Positions 33,178-40,896 of a DNA stretch of 64,000 nt are shown one piece after another. Source of the DNA: Embleya sp040629175 (GTDB lineage: Bacteria; Actinomycetota; Actinomycetes; Streptomycetales; Streptomycetaceae); assembly GCF_040629175.1 (NCBI RefSeq), contig NZ_JBEXUX010000019.1:62001-126000 (forward strand). The letters run 5' to 3'. How positions within the stretch are numbered: position 1 is the stretch's first letter; each line of letters begins with the position of its first letter. The position numbers were made by a program, and so were the translations under genes. The notes beneath the pieces are model-generated. The model was given only the letters and a program-made list of their open reading frames with translations. It was not told the origin of the DNA and made no database searches.

Positions 33178-33596
33178 CGAGAACCTCCAGGATGCCGGCG
33201 TTCCCGTCCGGGACGCCGGGAGCAGGGGTGAGCGGCCGAACTCGCCCGTCGAACTCCCCCGGCACGAACCGGCGATGCGAATTCGTGGTGGGGGGCGGCG
33301 AAGGGCGGAATCCATCTCACCGGATGGACCGACCGCGCGTCCATGACCCGACGTCATCACGTGACCGGTCCCGGCGCCCCGGAACCGGCCGGCGAAGCGA
33401 GGTGTCCGGTCGGCGGGACGCCCGAACCCGCCGACGACGCACGCCACTTCCCGGCCGTCGCCGGCGCGGTGCGACCGTGATCCCGGCGGCCTGCCACCGC
33501 CGCGAGAGCGGGTGCCCCTCCCGCCTCGCCACCCTCGTTTGGTAGGTTCCGTCGACACGTGATCACGCGTGCTCGCCGCCGCGACAAGGGAGGTTG
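33178..33596. other. Intergenic region without a recognised gene
   Basis: No frame here has a convincing start, ribosome binding site and codon bias. The stretch holds the ribosome binding site of the small secreted peptide (33184-33188) and, at its right end, AAGGGAGG (33586-33593) for the short leader-type reading frame. A CGTGATCACG palindrome lies at 33558-33567. Confidence 0.5.
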
Positions 33597-33656
33597 ATGA
33601 ATATGGCCCGCGCCGGGTTCCACCGTCATGCCCTTGTCCGGGTCGTGCGCGCGTAA
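33597..33656 (+). CDS. Candidate 19-residue leader peptide
   Basis: MNMARAGFHRHALVRVVRA with a near-perfect ribosome binding site AAGGGAGG (33586-33593) three bases before the first ATG and nine before the in-frame second ATG. It ends 49 bases before the GNAT gene. The short, Arg- and His-rich product and its place suggest a regulatory upstream reading frame, for instance one that couples ribosome position to expression of the acetyltransferase. No attenuator hairpin was clearly seen. Confidence 0.4.
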   Translation: MNMARAGFHRHALVRVVRA

Positions 33657-33705
33657 TTCACCGCGCCGCCACCGACCCGGTCGTCTCGAACGACTGGAGT
33701 TTCGC

Positions 33706-34227
33706 GTGTCCTTCCCTGCTCTTCCCGTCGGTACGGACCTGACCACCGAGCGCCTGGTGCTACGGCCGTGGTCCGCCGACGACATCGCCGCCGTGCTCGC
33801 CGACGTGCGATCGCCGCACTGGGCGGCCGACTTCCCCGCCGAGGGCGACCGCGTCATCGCCGGTGTCATCGCCGACTCGTGCGACGACCCGACGGCGTCC
33901 GGCCACCGGCTGATCATCGAGCGGGAGACCGGGCTGGTGATCGGCAGCATCGGCCTGATGTGGCCGCCGACCGAAGGTGACCTGGAGTTCGGCTACGGCG
34001 TCGTCGCGTCCCGGCGCGGCCGCGGCTACGCCACCGAGGCCACCCGCGCCCTGGTCGCCTACGCGCTGACCCTCCCCCCGGTGCACACCGTGTACGCCGA
34101 GGTGGAGTCGACCAACCCGGCCTCGGTCCGGGTCCTGGAAAAGGCCGGCCTACGACGCCGAAACGGTGACTCGGCCGGCACCCGCTTCGACACCGCGGGC
34201 ATGGACCCGGGTCCGGATCGGGCGTAG
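33706..34227 (+). CDS. GNAT-family N-acetyltransferase (RimJ/RimL type)
   Basis: 173 residues from a GTG with GGAG six bases upstream. The RimJ/L-like GNAT fold shows TTERLVLRPWSADD at the N-terminus, FGYGVVASRRGRGYATEATRA as the acetyl-CoA binding loop (about 85-105) and a late VLEKAGLRR helix. Such enzymes acetylate protein N-termini, small molecules or antibiotics. The substrate is unknown. A very strong hairpin follows. Confidence 0.9.
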   Translation: MSFPALPVGTDLTTERLVLRPWSADDIAAVLADVRSPHWAADFPAEGDRVIAGVIADSCDDPTASGHRLIIERETGLVIGSIGLMWPPTEGDLEFGYGVVASRRGRGYATEATRALVAYALTLPPVHTVYAEVESTNPASVRVLEKAGLRRRNGDSAGTRFDTAGMDPGPDRA

Positions 34228-34228
34228 C

Positions 34229-34270
34229 CCGGCAGGGCCGGCGGCGGTGCGTCGCCGCCGGCCCTGCCGG
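34229..34270. terminator. Strong bidirectional hairpin after the GNAT gene
   Basis: A perfect 18-bp stem (34229-34246 with 34253-34270) with a 6-nt loop lies two bases after the GNAT stop and faces the convergent NmrA-like gene. Confidence 0.85.
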
Positions 34271-34324
34271 CTCCCGCCCCGGTGCGCCGACTCCCGGGCG
34301 GCGGGGGCGACTTGCCGGGTTCCG

Positions 34325-35068
34325 CTAGTGCTGCTCCGTGAGCCACTGGTCGAAGGTGGTCGGGGTGATGAGGGCGTCCTCGGCCGGGAGCAGGACGTCG
34401 CCGGCCATCGACGGGCCGAACAGGGACGACCAGGTCGGTACCAGCTTCACCGTGCGGCCGCGGGCCTGGTTCGTGCGGCGGGCCATGTCGACCAGGTCCT
34501 GGGTCTCGGGGCCGGCGATGCCGACATGGCGGCCTCGTGGCTCGCCGGTGGCGACGTCGGCGAGTACGTCGGCCACGTCGGCGGGGGCGATCGGCTGCAC
34601 CAGCAGCGGCGCGATCGGGGCGACCCCGTCCTGCTCGGTCCAACTCACCACCGTGGCTGCGAAGTCGTGGAACTGCGTCGCCGGCACGATCGTCCACGGC
34701 ACCGTGCCCTCGACGATCAAGCGCTCCTGCTCGCGCTTGCCGGCGTAGTGCGCGTTGCCCTCGACCCGGTCGATCCCGACGATCGACAGCAGCACGTGGT
34801 GGCGGACCCCGGCCCGCTCCTCGGCGGCCAGCAGGTTCCGGGTGGACGTGCCGAAGTAGGTCACCGTCCCGTCCCGGTCGGTCGCCGGTGCGCTGGTCGC
34901 GTCGACCACCGCCTCGACGCCGGCCAGTGCCTGGTCGAGGCCGTCGCCGGTGAGCAGGTCCACGCCCAGCGAACGGCTGATCCGCACCACGTCGTGGCCG
35001 TCCCGCTCCAGGGCGGCGACGGTGAGCGCGCCGATGTTTCCGGTCGCGCCGGCGATTGCGATCCGCAT
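34325..35068 (-). CDS. NmrA-like NAD(P)-binding protein (atypical SDR)
   Basis: 247 residues from the ATG MRIAIAGATG, with GGAGAG six bases upstream; the frame runs on upstream without a matching signal. The dinucleotide motif GATGNIG (about 7-13) and the segment VVDATSAPATDRDG mark an atypical SDR that lacks the usual Tyr-x-x-x-Lys (YAGKREQE is the nearest equivalent). Such proteins reduce quinone-like substrates or sense redox state. It is divergent from an Rrf2 regulator, which probably controls it. Confidence 0.85.
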   Translation of the reverse strand: MRIAIAGATGNIGALTVAALERDGHDVVRISRSLGVDLLTGDGLDQALAGVEAVVDATSAPATDRDGTVTYFGTSTRNLLAAEERAGVRHHVLLSIVGIDRVEGNAHYAGKREQERLIVEGTVPWTIVPATQFHDFAATVVSWTEQDGVAPIAPLLVQPIAPADVADVLADVATGEPRGRHVGIAGPETQDLVDMARRTNQARGRTVKLVPTWSSLFGPSMAGDVLLPAEDALITPTTFDQWLTEQH

Positions 35069-35133
35069 GATGATCTCTCCCTGTTCCGGTTCCACGCAGC
35101 CTTTTCCACGCAGCCTGTTCCACTCGGTCGCAG

Positions 35134-35224
35134 GCTCGATGCACCGCACGCTCGGTGCACTCGGGCTCGGTGCATCGCAGACACTATCACGGACTAAACA
35201 GGTCCATGATCTCTACGATAGACT
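35134..35224. promoter_or_regulatory. Divergent NmrA-like/Rrf2 control region with repeats and a palindrome
   Basis: Three direct repeats of GCTCGGTGCAC type lie at 35134, 35150 and 35165. An imperfect palindrome GGACTAAACAGGTCC is at 35191-35205, and CTATC/GATAG arms flank it. TAGACT (35219-35224) ends seven bases before the Rrf2 start codon, fitting a leaderless promoter. Rrf2 proteins usually bind such dyads to repress themselves and their neighbour. Confidence 0.5.
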
Positions 35225-35231
35225 GAGCCTC

Positions 35232-35705
35232 ATGAAGTTGCCCGGGAGCACCGAATGGGTCCTGCACTGTGCCGCGTCGCTGGGCCAACTCGCCCCCGGG
35301 GCAAGTGCGTCGACCAACCAGCTCGCCGAGTACTACGACCTTCCGGCGCCCTATCTGGCCAAGCAACTGAAGGCCCTGGTCCGGGCCGGCCTGCTGGCGG
35401 CGACCACCGGCCCCAAGGGCGGATTCCGGCTCGCCCGACCCGCCGCGCGGATCACCCTGCTCCAGGTCGTCGAGGCCGTCGACGGCACGTCATCGCCCTA
35501 CGAGTGCCGGGAGATCCGGCAGCAGGGCCGCGGCGCGCTGCCCCCCGAGGATTGCCAGGAGACCTGCATCCTGGCCGCGAAGATGGCCGAGGCGTACGAG
35601 GCTTGGCGCAGCAGCCTCGCCGGGGTCACCCTCGCCGACATCATCGCTTCGTTGCCGCCGACGGCACCGGCCCGCACCCGCGCGCGGCTGACCGGGGCAA
35701 CCTGA
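35232..35705 (+). CDS. Rrf2-family transcriptional regulator
   Basis: 157 residues. The winged helix (about 5-75) includes LAEYYDLPAPYLAKQLKALVRAGLL and the wing TGPKGGFRLAR typical of Rrf2. Three cysteines follow (YECRE, PEDCQETC); their spacing differs from IscR but could hold an Fe-S cluster or sense oxidants. No ribosome binding site is seen, and a TAGACT box seven bases upstream suggests a leaderless mRNA. Its likely target is the divergent NmrA-like gene. Confidence 0.9.
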   Translation: MKLPGSTEWVLHCAASLGQLAPGASASTNQLAEYYDLPAPYLAKQLKALVRAGLLAATTGPKGGFRLARPAARITLLQVVEAVDGTSSPYECREIRQQGRGALPPEDCQETCILAAKMAEAYEAWRSSLAGVTLADIIASLPPTAPARTRARLTGAT

Positions 35706-35724
35706 CGCACGGTATGCGCGGCCG

Positions 35725-35775
35725 GCGGGCGGCCTCGGTCGAACCGCTGTGCGATTCCCATCCGAGGCCGCCCGC
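35725..35775. terminator. Hairpin between the Rrf2 and phosphatase genes
   Basis: A 14-bp perfect stem (35725-35738 with 35762-35775) and a 23-nt loop lie between the convergent genes. Confidence 0.6.
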
Positions 35776-35779
35776 GCGC

Positions 35780-37471
35780 TCAGCCGCTCGCGCGTGTCCC
35801 CCGCTCGCCCGCGCTCGCGGACGGGATCGGCGTACCCGCCTCCCGGACCAGCGTGATCGTGTCGATCTGCGCGCCCGTGGCGCTGAGCGTGCGGATCGTC
35901 ATCGTGGTCTCCCGCCCGACGGCGGCCGGTCGTACGTCGACGGCGATGAACGCGTTGCCACGAAAGCGCACCCGCGACCACTCCACGGTCTCGTCCAGCT
36001 TGCCCGCCTTGGTGTGGAAGCCGCCCTTGACCGCGTCGGTGACATCGGCGGGGCCGCCCGCGTAGGTCTCCGGCGCGGAGAACTCGTAGCCGCTCTTCCC
36101 GCCGCTGCCCACGGTCAGATAGGTGGTGCCGTCCGTCGCCGGCCGGATCCGGTCGCCGATGTCGGCCCGCCGGGTGCGCACCCCGCCGCGCATCGGATCG
36201 GCCCGCTCGTAGACGTGGTTGTGCCCGTTGATCACCAGGTCGACCTGGTAGCGGTCGAACAGCGGGATCCATTCCTCCCGGATCGCGCCGTCCGAGACGT
36301 GGTCGGTCGCCGTGCAGTAGGCGCAGTGGTGGAAGAAGGCCACCACGAAGTCGATCCCGGGCGTGCGCCGTAGCTGGGCCAGATGCCCGGCCAGCCAGGT
36401 CGTCTGCGCGCCGGAGGTGTAGCCGCGGTTGTGCGGGATCTCGTGCGAGACGTCGTTGGCGTCCAGGCTGACCACCGCGACGTTGCCGTAGCGGAAGCCG
36501 TACGTGGCATGCGCGTTGCGCGGCCCGTTGCCGGGCAGGTGCCAGCGGGCGAGATGGCCCCCGTAGCCGTCCGGCGAGTACAACGCCTCCATGTCGTGGT
36601 TGCCCATCGCCACCATCCACGGCACCGACGCCGCCACCGGGTCGATCATTCGCAGGTATTCGTCCCACACCTCCGGCTGGAGCTTGTCCGCGCCATCGGC
36701 GCTGTGGTGGCTGGACGGCAGACCCGCGCCCGAGGCGGCATAGGAGATGTCGCCCGCGAGCAGGTGGAACACCGGGTTCTGGCGCACCATCAGCGTCTGG
36801 TTGGCGGCGGCGCCGAACTCCACGCCCTCGTCGCCGAACGCGGTGAAGGTGAACGGTTCCGGTACCCGGTCGGCCGCCGGCGCGGTGCGGAACGAGCCCA
36901 CGGTGGCGGCGACCGAACCGGCGTCCAGGCCCTCGTGGCCCAGCGCGTAGTAGTAGCGCGTGCCCGGGTCGAGCCCGTCCAGCGCGGCGTGCAGGTGGTA
37001 CTGGTCGTAGTCGAAGTAGGCCGAGGCGGGGTTGTCCGCGTACTCGATCAGGTGCGAGTGCAGGTGCCGGATCTCGGCCGGCACCACCTGGTCCAGTTGT
37101 TTGGGCGAGGTGCCCAGGCGCAGGAACGGACGACGCACCGGCTTGGGCACCTGCCAGCTCATCGCCGCCTGGCTGCGCGGGTCGGCGCCCAGGGCCAGGT
37201 GTCGGCCGGACGGCTTGAGCGCGTTCCCGTCGACGTAGTCAGTGCCCGAGAGCAACGACGGCGCCCGGCGCACGCCGGCCGACGAGGACGTACCGAACAG
37301 CGGAACGGCCGCGCCGCCGAGGCCGATCGCGGTGAGCACGCCGCGGCGCGAGAGGGTACGACGCCGACTGCGCAGGTACTCGTGTTGTTCGGCGATGCTC
37401 ATCGTCGCGGCGAGCCGGTCGGGCACGCCCGAGCGGGGCAGGTGGGGGTTCCGGTCGGGGGCGGGGCTCAT
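35780..37471 (-). CDS. Tat-exported purple-acid-phosphatase-type metallophosphoesterase
   Basis: 563 residues. An unusually long n-region leads to the twin-arginine motif SRRGVLTAIGLGGAAVPLFG (about 41-60). A fibronectin-like N-terminal PAP domain (about 80-200) is followed by the metallophosphatase core: AFGDEG, AGDISY, MGNHDM, FFHHCAY and INGHNHVYER, which supply the two-metal site including the PAP-type Tyr. It should release phosphate from organic phosphates outside the cell. The start overlaps the stop of the wall-protein gene by 4 bp, so both are made together. Confidence 0.9.
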   Translation of the reverse strand: MSPAPDRNPHLPRSGVPDRLAATMSIAEQHEYLRSRRRTLSRRGVLTAIGLGGAAVPLFGTSSSAGVRRAPSLLSGTDYVDGNALKPSGRHLALGADPRSQAAMSWQVPKPVRRPFLRLGTSPKQLDQVVPAEIRHLHSHLIEYADNPASAYFDYDQYHLHAALDGLDPGTRYYYALGHEGLDAGSVAATVGSFRTAPAADRVPEPFTFTAFGDEGVEFGAAANQTLMVRQNPVFHLLAGDISYAASGAGLPSSHHSADGADKLQPEVWDEYLRMIDPVAASVPWMVAMGNHDMEALYSPDGYGGHLARWHLPGNGPRNAHATYGFRYGNVAVVSLDANDVSHEIPHNRGYTSGAQTTWLAGHLAQLRRTPGIDFVVAFFHHCAYCTATDHVSDGAIREEWIPLFDRYQVDLVINGHNHVYERADPMRGGVRTRRADIGDRIRPATDGTTYLTVGSGGKSGYEFSAPETYAGGPADVTDAVKGGFHTKAGKLDETVEWSRVRFRGNAFIAVDVRPAAVGRETTMTIRTLSATGAQIDTITLVREAGTPIPSASAGERGTRASG

Positions 37472-39621
37472 CGGGTGCTCCTGGAACGTGCGGCGAACAT
37501 CAGGACGAGGCCGGCGCCGAGCGCGGCGGTACCGAGCAGGACGGGCAGGACCACATCGGCCCCGGTGCGCGACAGGCTGCCGCCGGCACCGGTGGCGGTC
37601 TCCGGGACGGTGCCGGGACGGGAGCCGCCGGTACCGGAGTTGCCCGAATCGCCGGAGCCGCCGGTACCACCGGTGCCACCGGAGCCACCGCCGTCCGAAC
37701 CCGGGGGCGACGTCGAGGTGCCGCCGGATCCGGTCGGCGTGGAGGTGTGCGACGGCCCGCCGGAGGGTTCACCGGTGGGCGGCAGCGTGGGCGGCCCGGT
37801 CGGCGGCCGGGTGGTCGGCGGCGTCGTGGTGGGCGGCGCGCTCGTGGGCGGCGCCGTGGTCGGCGGCACGCTCGTCGGCGGCGTCGTCGGCCGCTCCTGC
37901 CCGAGCGCCCAGCAGCCGCCGGCCGGCTTGAGCGCCGCCTGCCTCGCCGGGTCGCCACCATGGTGGTCGGCGCTCAGCGCGACCAGGGTCCACCCGTTCG
38001 GCACGATCGCCGCGGCCTGCGCGGGCCGGGTGCCGACCACGTGCGCGGCGGGCCCGGCCGGCCACGGCTGCCCCCAACTCGGCCCGGCGCCGGTGGCCAC
38101 CTCGTGCCGGGCCCCGGCCTCGTCGGCGAAGGTGAACACGGCCGAGTCGATCGCCGGAGCGCGCACCCCGCCGTCGCCCAGCACGGCCGTGAACACGGCG
38201 CGGTCGGCGGGGACTCGCCATTGGGCCGCCGTGACGCAGGACTCGGGCAGGTCGCCCACCCTGACCGCCGGGCCCTGCCAGGACGCGTGCCGTACCGGCC
38301 CCTCGTCGGTCGGGCTCGGCGGCGCCCCGGTCGTCGGGTCGGTCGATCCGGAGTCGCCGCCGCCGGGCGCGGGGAAGCTCCCGGCCTGCCCCTCGCCGTG
38401 GTCGCCGACCACCAGCACACCCTTGACGGGCGTCGCGCCCGGCGGCACGGCGAAGGTGAGCGAGGTGCCGTCGGCGGCCACGTGCAGCGCGTCGCCGGTG
38501 ATCCGCTCGGGCGAACCGTCGACATACGCGCCGAGCCCGCCCGCGTCCAGGCCGGTCCCGGTCACCGTGACCGTGGCGCCCGGCCCGGCTCCGGGCGGGC
38601 CGAACCCGGTGACGGTGGTCGTGGGCAGCGCCGGGCGCCGGAACACCGCGGCCGGATCGCCCGCGGTCACCTCGGCGATCCGGGTGTCCAGGTAACGCTC
38701 GTTGCCGTCGATGCGCAGTTGCAGCGTGTCCCGGGCGTCGATGCCCACCCGCCACCGCATGTCGATGGTCACCCCCAGACCGGCCCGCGCGGAGTCGGGC
38801 GTGGTCGAGGTCAGGTCGGCGACCAGCACGGTCCAGGTCGCGTCCAGGAAGCCGGTGCCGTCGCCGAGCATGGCCCGGTACATCGCCGGATCGCCCTTGT
38901 ACAGGCTCTTCATCACCAAGCCGTCGTCGTCGGTGCGGAAGTTGAGCGTGCGGGTGAGCAGGCCGCCCGGGATGCGTCCGTCCGGCAATTCGACGCGCTC
39001 CTCGCGCGGCGAACCGGGGAAGAAGGTCAGGCCGGTGACCGCGGTCGTGGCGCGCGGGGCCTCGGCGGCACCGGCCTGCGCCGGGGTGCTCGGCGCGCCG
39101 ACCTCGGTGTGCACCTTGTCGATGTGCACCAGGGACGTCACCCCGACCACCTGGTCGAGTTCGCGGAACTGGTTGAGCGGATGGTCGAATCCGGTCACGT
39201 CCGACGCGGCGTTCAGGCTCTGCCCGGTACGCGAGACGTTCATCGTCGCCGACGCGATGGTGGGTGTGCGCTTGCCCAACGGTGTACCGGCCGGCACCGA
39301 TCGTGTCGCCGCGGCGGTGCCGTCCGCCCCGGCGGCGGGCACGGTCAGCCAGTCCGCCGCGCGCGAGCGGGTGTCGCCGAAGCTCTCGTCGGGTCCGGAG
39401 GCCAGTTCGCTGTAGCTGCCGGATCGGGTGACCAGTCCGGGTGTCATGGCGCGCTGCTCACCGGTGAGGTGGTCGGCCCGCGCGGTGCGGGTCGGCGGCG
39501 ACTCGGCGGCCGAGGAGATCATGGGGAAGAGCAGGACCAGCATTCCCAGCACGATCAGGGCGGCCGAGGCCCGTCGTAGCCGGAGAGCGCTGAGCAGGGG
39601 ACGACTACGCGTTGTGCCCAT
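37468..39621 (-). CDS. Secreted, probably sortase-anchored protein with an IPT/TIG domain
   Basis: About 717 residues from the ATG at 39621 (a GTG at 39642 is possible; neither has a good ribosome binding site). A signal peptide (residues 1-40, LIVLGMLVLLFPMISSAAE) leads a long extracellular region, an IPT/TIG-like beta domain (about 340-430) and a Thr/Pro/Ser/Gly-rich stalk encoded by imperfect tandem repeats near 37790-37890. The C-terminus has LSRTG, a hydrophobic helix and a basic tail, a layout typical of sortase substrates though the pentapeptide deviates from LPxTG/LAxTG. It is coupled to the downstream phosphatase gene. Function unknown. Confidence 0.75.
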   Translation of the reverse strand: MGTTRSRPLLSALRLRRASAALIVLGMLVLLFPMISSAAESPPTRTARADHLTGEQRAMTPGLVTRSGSYSELASGPDESFGDTRSRAADWLTVPAAGADGTAAATRSVPAGTPLGKRTPTIASATMNVSRTGQSLNAASDVTGFDHPLNQFRELDQVVGVTSLVHIDKVHTEVGAPSTPAQAGAAEAPRATTAVTGLTFFPGSPREERVELPDGRIPGGLLTRTLNFRTDDDGLVMKSLYKGDPAMYRAMLGDGTGFLDATWTVLVADLTSTTPDSARAGLGVTIDMRWRVGIDARDTLQLRIDGNERYLDTRIAEVTAGDPAAVFRRPALPTTTVTGFGPPGAGPGATVTVTGTGLDAGGLGAYVDGSPERITGDALHVAADGTSLTFAVPPGATPVKGVLVVGDHGEGQAGSFPAPGGGDSGSTDPTTGAPPSPTDEGPVRHASWQGPAVRVGDLPESCVTAAQWRVPADRAVFTAVLGDGGVRAPAIDSAVFTFADEAGARHEVATGAGPSWGQPWPAGPAAHVVGTRPAQAAAIVPNGWTLVALSADHHGGDPARQAALKPAGGCWALGQERPTTPPTSVPPTTAPPTSAPPTTTPPTTRPPTGPPTLPPTGEPSGGPSHTSTPTGSGGTSTSPPGSDGGGSGGTGGTGGSGDSGNSGTGGSRPGTVPETATGAGGSLSRTGADVVLPVLLGTAALGAGLVLMFAARSRSTR

Positions 39622-39642
39622 GTGGAGGTGATGACCCGTCAC

Positions 39643-40083
39643 TCATCCCGGCGCCGGCGGCTGCCCGTGGTGAGACCGTCGGGAGCGTGCTTGGGGTCGG
39701 GAAGCCGAAAGAACCGAACTCGACGAATTCCGGCCACGGAACGTCGACTTCGATCGTGAGTATGCAAGACGGGCGCGGCACGAATCCGGCTCGACGCAAA
39801 CCTTCGACGGGAGTTGCGCCACCGTTCCCGCCCCATCGCTCCGAGGTTCACCGACCTGCGGCGATACTCGCAGGCCGACACCCGGGCGACTACACGGCGT
39901 AGCGATCGACGGGTCGGGATCGGCACATCGCCGCCCGGCGGACCGCCGACTCGGCACGGCGCACGCCGAACCGTCGGTCGGTCCGGCCGGCGGCGACCCG
40001 CCGTCCCGCGCCCGGCCGCGGGCGGCGCCCGAATGTGACCCACGTCATACAACCCGCCCCGACACCGGCCGTGTCACAGGGTT
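39643..40083. other. Intergenic region without a recognised gene
   Basis: About 440 bp separate two divergent units. Several frames are open but none has a plausible start and protein-like composition. The region presumably holds promoters for the wall-protein operon and for the glycosyltransferase operon; I could not assign clear boxes. Confidence 0.5.
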
Positions 40084-40896
40084 GTGAAGCGAACTCCTTG
40101 CGGGACCGAGCTGTCGGTCGTGATACCCGTGTTCAACGAGTCGCGGCGGCTGCCGGCGACGCTGGTGGCCGTCCTCGACCATCTCCGCAGCGCCGGGATC
40201 GTCTGGGAACTGATCGTCTCCGACGACGGATCCACCGACGATACGTACGACCTCGCCACCGCCGCGGCCGAGCACGACCCGCGGGTGCGCGTGGTGCGGC
40301 ATCCGGTCAACCGGGGCAAGGGGCACGCGGTCCGCCGGGGTGTCGCGATCACGCGCGGCCGGCGGGTCCTGGTGTGCGACGCCGATCTGGCCACCCCGAT
40401 CGCCGAGTTGGCTCGACTGCAAGCCGCCCTGGACGACGGCTTCGACGCGGCGATCGGCTCGCGCGGCGGGGCCTTCGCGGTGGATCGGCCGCCCGTGCGG
40501 CGGATGTTGTCCGATGTCGGCGGCCGGCTGATCCGGGCGGTCGCGCTGCCCGGGACGGTGGACACCCAGTGCGGGTTCAAGCTGTTCGACGGCGCCAAGG
40601 CGCGCGCCGCGTTCGCGCGGGCGTGTGTGGACGGCTGGGCGTTCGACATCGAGGTGCTCCGGCTGTTCCGCGCCTGTGGGTGGAGCTTCGTCGAGGTACC
40701 GGTCGCCTGGACCCACCAGAGCGGCTCGAAGTTGCGGCCCGGACACTGCCTGGAGGTGCTCACCGATCTGGCCCGGGTCCGCCTGCGGCACGGTCGCCCA
40801 CAGCGGCCCGGCACGATGTCGGCCCGCGCGAACGGGGGTTCGGACGCCTCCCGGGACCCTTTCCGCGTCCCGCTGCCGCCGGGTCGGGCCGCGTGA
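40084..40896 (+). CDS. Family 2 glycosyltransferase (dolichol-phosphate-sugar-synthase-like)
   Basis: 270 residues from a GTG. The GT-A fold of GT2 is clear: LSVVIPVFNESRRL (about 10-23), VSDDGSTDDT, NRGKGHAVRRG, the CDADLATP metal-binding DxD and the acceptor region TQCGFKLFDG. It resembles enzymes that load a sugar onto a polyprenyl phosphate. The next gene encodes a polytopic membrane protein overlapping by 4 bp (GTGA), so the pair probably builds and then uses a lipid-linked sugar on the outer face of the membrane. Confidence 0.9.
   Translation: MKRTPCGTELSVVIPVFNESRRLPATLVAVLDHLRSAGIVWELIVSDDGSTDDTYDLATAAAEHDPRVRVVRHPVNRGKGHAVRRGVAITRGRRVLVCDADLATPIAELARLQAALDDGFDAAIGSRGGAFAVDRPPVRRMLSDVGGRLIRAVALPGTVDTQCGFKLFDGAKARAAFARACVDGWAFDIEVLRLFRACGWSFVEVPVAWTHQSGSKLRPGHCLEVLTDLARVRLRHGRPQRPGTMSARANGGSDASRDPFRVPLPPGRAA

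Noticed and set aside
33597..33656. Sulfur-assimilation type leader peptide
   Set aside because: The known actinomycete pattern with RRHIDLxR and a terminal Cys is absent, and the next gene is a GNAT enzyme.
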